Shown: piece by piece, positions 62,863 through 64,000 of the stretch
How positions within the stretch are numbered: position 1 is the first letter of the stretch
Layout of the letters: every line of letters starts with the position of its first letter
Source of the DNA: Acidimicrobiia bacterium
GTDB taxonomy: Bacteria; Actinomycetota; Acidimicrobiia; Acidimicrobiales; Poriferisodalaceae
Assembly (NCBI GenBank): GCA_022820505.1
Contig: JAJEFK010000021.1
Coordinates: 62,001 to 126,000, forward strand
Length of the DNA: 64,000 nucleotides
Direction: 5' to 3'
Made by a program: the position numbers and the translations under genes
Notes under the pieces: generated by a model
Database searches by the model: none
What the model was told of the DNA's origin: nothing
The model's input: only the letters and a program-made list of their open reading frames with translations

Positions 62863-63712
62863 GCAACCTCCGAAGGTGGCCGCGGAGCAGTCGCCCTACT
62901 TTCGGGCGCTTCAGGCACCTCGCTATGAACGTCAAGCCCAGATTCGTAGCTACGAGGACAAATTTGAACGGGGCTTGATCGTAGTCAACGGACCCATACA
63001 CCCCGATGTGGTAGCACCCTTTGCGGACGCAATTGGCGATCTTGAGTCAGATGAGAGCCTCGATCTCATGCTTACGTCGATTGGCGGCGATGGCGAGATC
63101 GCTTACAGACTCGCGTCAATGTGTCACGGAGGTAGAGCCGACTTTAGAGTGATTGTCGTTGACTTGGCGGCATCGGCGGCAACGCTTCTCGCACTCGGCG
63201 CCGAGTCAATAGTGATGAGCGATGTTTCGGCCTTGGGTCCCGTAGATCCGCAGATATATGTCGAAGGATGGGGTGACTACTACCCGGCGAAGGACATCAT
63301 CGAGATTGTCGAGAGCCTTGAAGGACGAGCCAATCAGAATCCTCAAGTCTTCGAATACTATGTCGCGCTACTTGGTGAAATCGACGCCTTACTATACCAG
63401 TCTGCTGTGTCGGCTACCCGACGCACACAGGAATTGGTGCCTCAGTTAGTCTCATTGAGACAAGTCGCTCCGAGTGCTGACATCGTAGACAATTTAACGA
63501 AGGAATTGCAGAGCCACGCGGAACACTCAGCAACTATTGGATATAACCGTGCACGTGAAATCGGACTCGAAGTCGAATACTTGCCGCCCAACTCTCAGCA
63601 ATGGAGCATGTTGTGGAGGCTTCATGCGCATTATATGGCGTTGTCTGGTGCGTATTCCGGCGTAGGGGTAACAGTAGAAGGACGACGAGTATCGTTCCAT
63701 TTTCACGTGTAG
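62852..63712 (+). CDS. SDH-type Clp-fold serine protease
   Basis: 286-residue protein of the serine dehydrogenase proteinase (SDH)/ClpP-crotonase fold. The oxyanion-like segment LTSIGGDGEIAYRLA (about 75-89) is followed by the nucleophile elbow DLAASAATLLALGAESI (Ser108) and SALGPVDPQI (Asp132 next). No signal peptide, so cytoplasmic. GTG 62852 overlaps the small gene; longer in-frame starts exist. The gene is visibly richer in A+T than its neighbours (for example GACAATTTAACGAAGGAATT), a sign of separate origin. Placed between a DUF1156 methylase and a probable DUF499 gene, it is unexpected and may be an effector. Confidence 0.82.
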   Translation: MSSEQPPKVAAEQSPYFRALQAPRYERQAQIRSYEDKFERGLIVVNGPIHPDVVAPFADAIGDLESDESLDLMLTSIGGDGEIAYRLASMCHGGRADFRVIVVDLAASAATLLALGAESIVMSDVSALGPVDPQIYVEGWGDYYPAKDIIEIVESLEGRANQNPQVFEYYVALLGEIDALLYQSAVSATRRTQELVPQLVSLRQVAPSADIVDNLTKELQSHAEHSATIGYNRAREIGLEVEYLPPNSQQWSMLWRLHAHYMALSGAYSGVGVTVEGRRVSFHFHV

Positions 63713-63954
63713 GCGGACGCTGACTCTGGCGGATGGAGTGCCCAGGCGGCGCGTGCAAGATGAAACAGATTTTGGCCGTCTATGAGAACAAGAGTGCGCA
63801 TAATGGAAACACCCGCCCGGGGGCCGTCCGTGTGGTCGGCCCAGCGGGCGGGGATCAGATGCGCCAAGGATATCAGTGACGGGCGTATGACGACATCCTG
63901 GAGAGCAGAATTCCGCTCGCCGCGCGTCTTGGTTCGACTGAGTGGAGGCAGACA

Positions 63955-64000
63955 ATGGCGGAGATGAGCAATCGGGCGCGGGTGGGGGAGGCGTTCGAGG
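63955..64000 (+). CDS. 5' end of a probable Swt1-HEPN/DUF499 ATPase gene
   Basis: Only 15 codons lie in the window: MAEMSNRARVGEAFE. GGAGG six bases before the ATG supports the start. The segment SNRARVGEAFE resembles the opening of Swt1-like HEPN domains that begin DUF499 ATPases (SNRERVGRALELL pattern), the usual partner of DUF1156 methylases. The assignment rests on a dozen residues plus context. The 242 bases before it (63713-63954) show nothing recognisable. Confidence 0.5.
   Translation, partial: MAEMSNRARVGEAFE

Noticed and set aside
63782-63967. 61-codon plus-strand frame before the last gene
   Set aside because: No good ribosome-binding site, no motif, and it overlaps the well-placed start at 63955.

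Overview
The window is high-GC DNA (about two thirds G+C by eye), densely packed with genes on both strands, with many GTG starts and ATGA overlaps. The gene content (four LLM-class flavin oxidoreductases, tandem-fused CaiB/BaiF CoA transferases, a Baeyer-Villiger-type monooxygenase, a DUF35/thiolase pair, a DtxR regulator) points to an environmental actinobacterium. A member of Acidimicrobiia or a related lineage is my best guess. No ribosomal or other taxonomic marker is present, so this is inference.

Layout. 1-3.1 kb: a membrane protein, a DUF3179 lipoprotein and a eukaryote-like sterol 24-C-methyltransferase (ERG6 family). 3.1-6.7 kb, minus strand: a DtxR-type regulator, a candidate metal operator, bacterioferritin-associated ferredoxin, bacterioferritin, a fatty-acid hydroxylase/sterol desaturase family enzyme and an unknown membrane protein. 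6.8-10.0 kb: an SDR without its catalytic Tyr/Lys, coupled to a lone molybdenum hydroxylase large subunit. 10.2-12.0 kb: a compact type II restriction-modification locus. 12.0-17.1 kb: a branched-chain-amino-acid-type ABC transporter with LivH, LivM and LivG fused in one chain, plus the orphan tail of a second LivG. 17.1-18.7 kb: an ECF sigma factor and a membrane partner. 18.8-46.9 kb: a catabolic and xenobiotic region with hydrolases, LLM oxidoreductases, CoA transferase, MFS exporter, monooxygenase, thiolase-like protein, 2-oxoglutarate oxygenase, haloalkane dehalogenase, acyl-CoA ligase and amidotransferases. It also carries a housekeeping-like run (IMPDH-family protein, QueF, a DUF4015 protein).

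46.9-51 kb begins defence-like content: a NACHT-type STAND ATPase with pentapeptide repeats, then an AlkB dioxygenase overlapping a methyltransferase gene. After another fused CoA transferase and a CinA-like gene, the chromosomal pattern breaks at a truncated CoA-transferase tail (54.3 kb). From there come a GIY-YIG protein, an unknown protein, strong palindromes, a tRNA-like gene with an irregular anticodon arm and a decayed ISXO2-like transposase. The last 8 kb is a phage-defence-type operon: SNF2 helicase with a C-terminal DUF3883 nuclease-like domain (DrmD type), DUF1156 adenine methylase, a 78-residue protein, a Clp-fold SDH-type serine protease and the start of what looks like a Swt1-HEPN/DUF499 ATPase cut by the window end. 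The protease and small gene inside this helicase-methylase-DUF499 order are the most promising new biology here. The next most interesting are the bacterial sterol methyltransferase and the NACHT protein with an unrecognised N-terminal domain.
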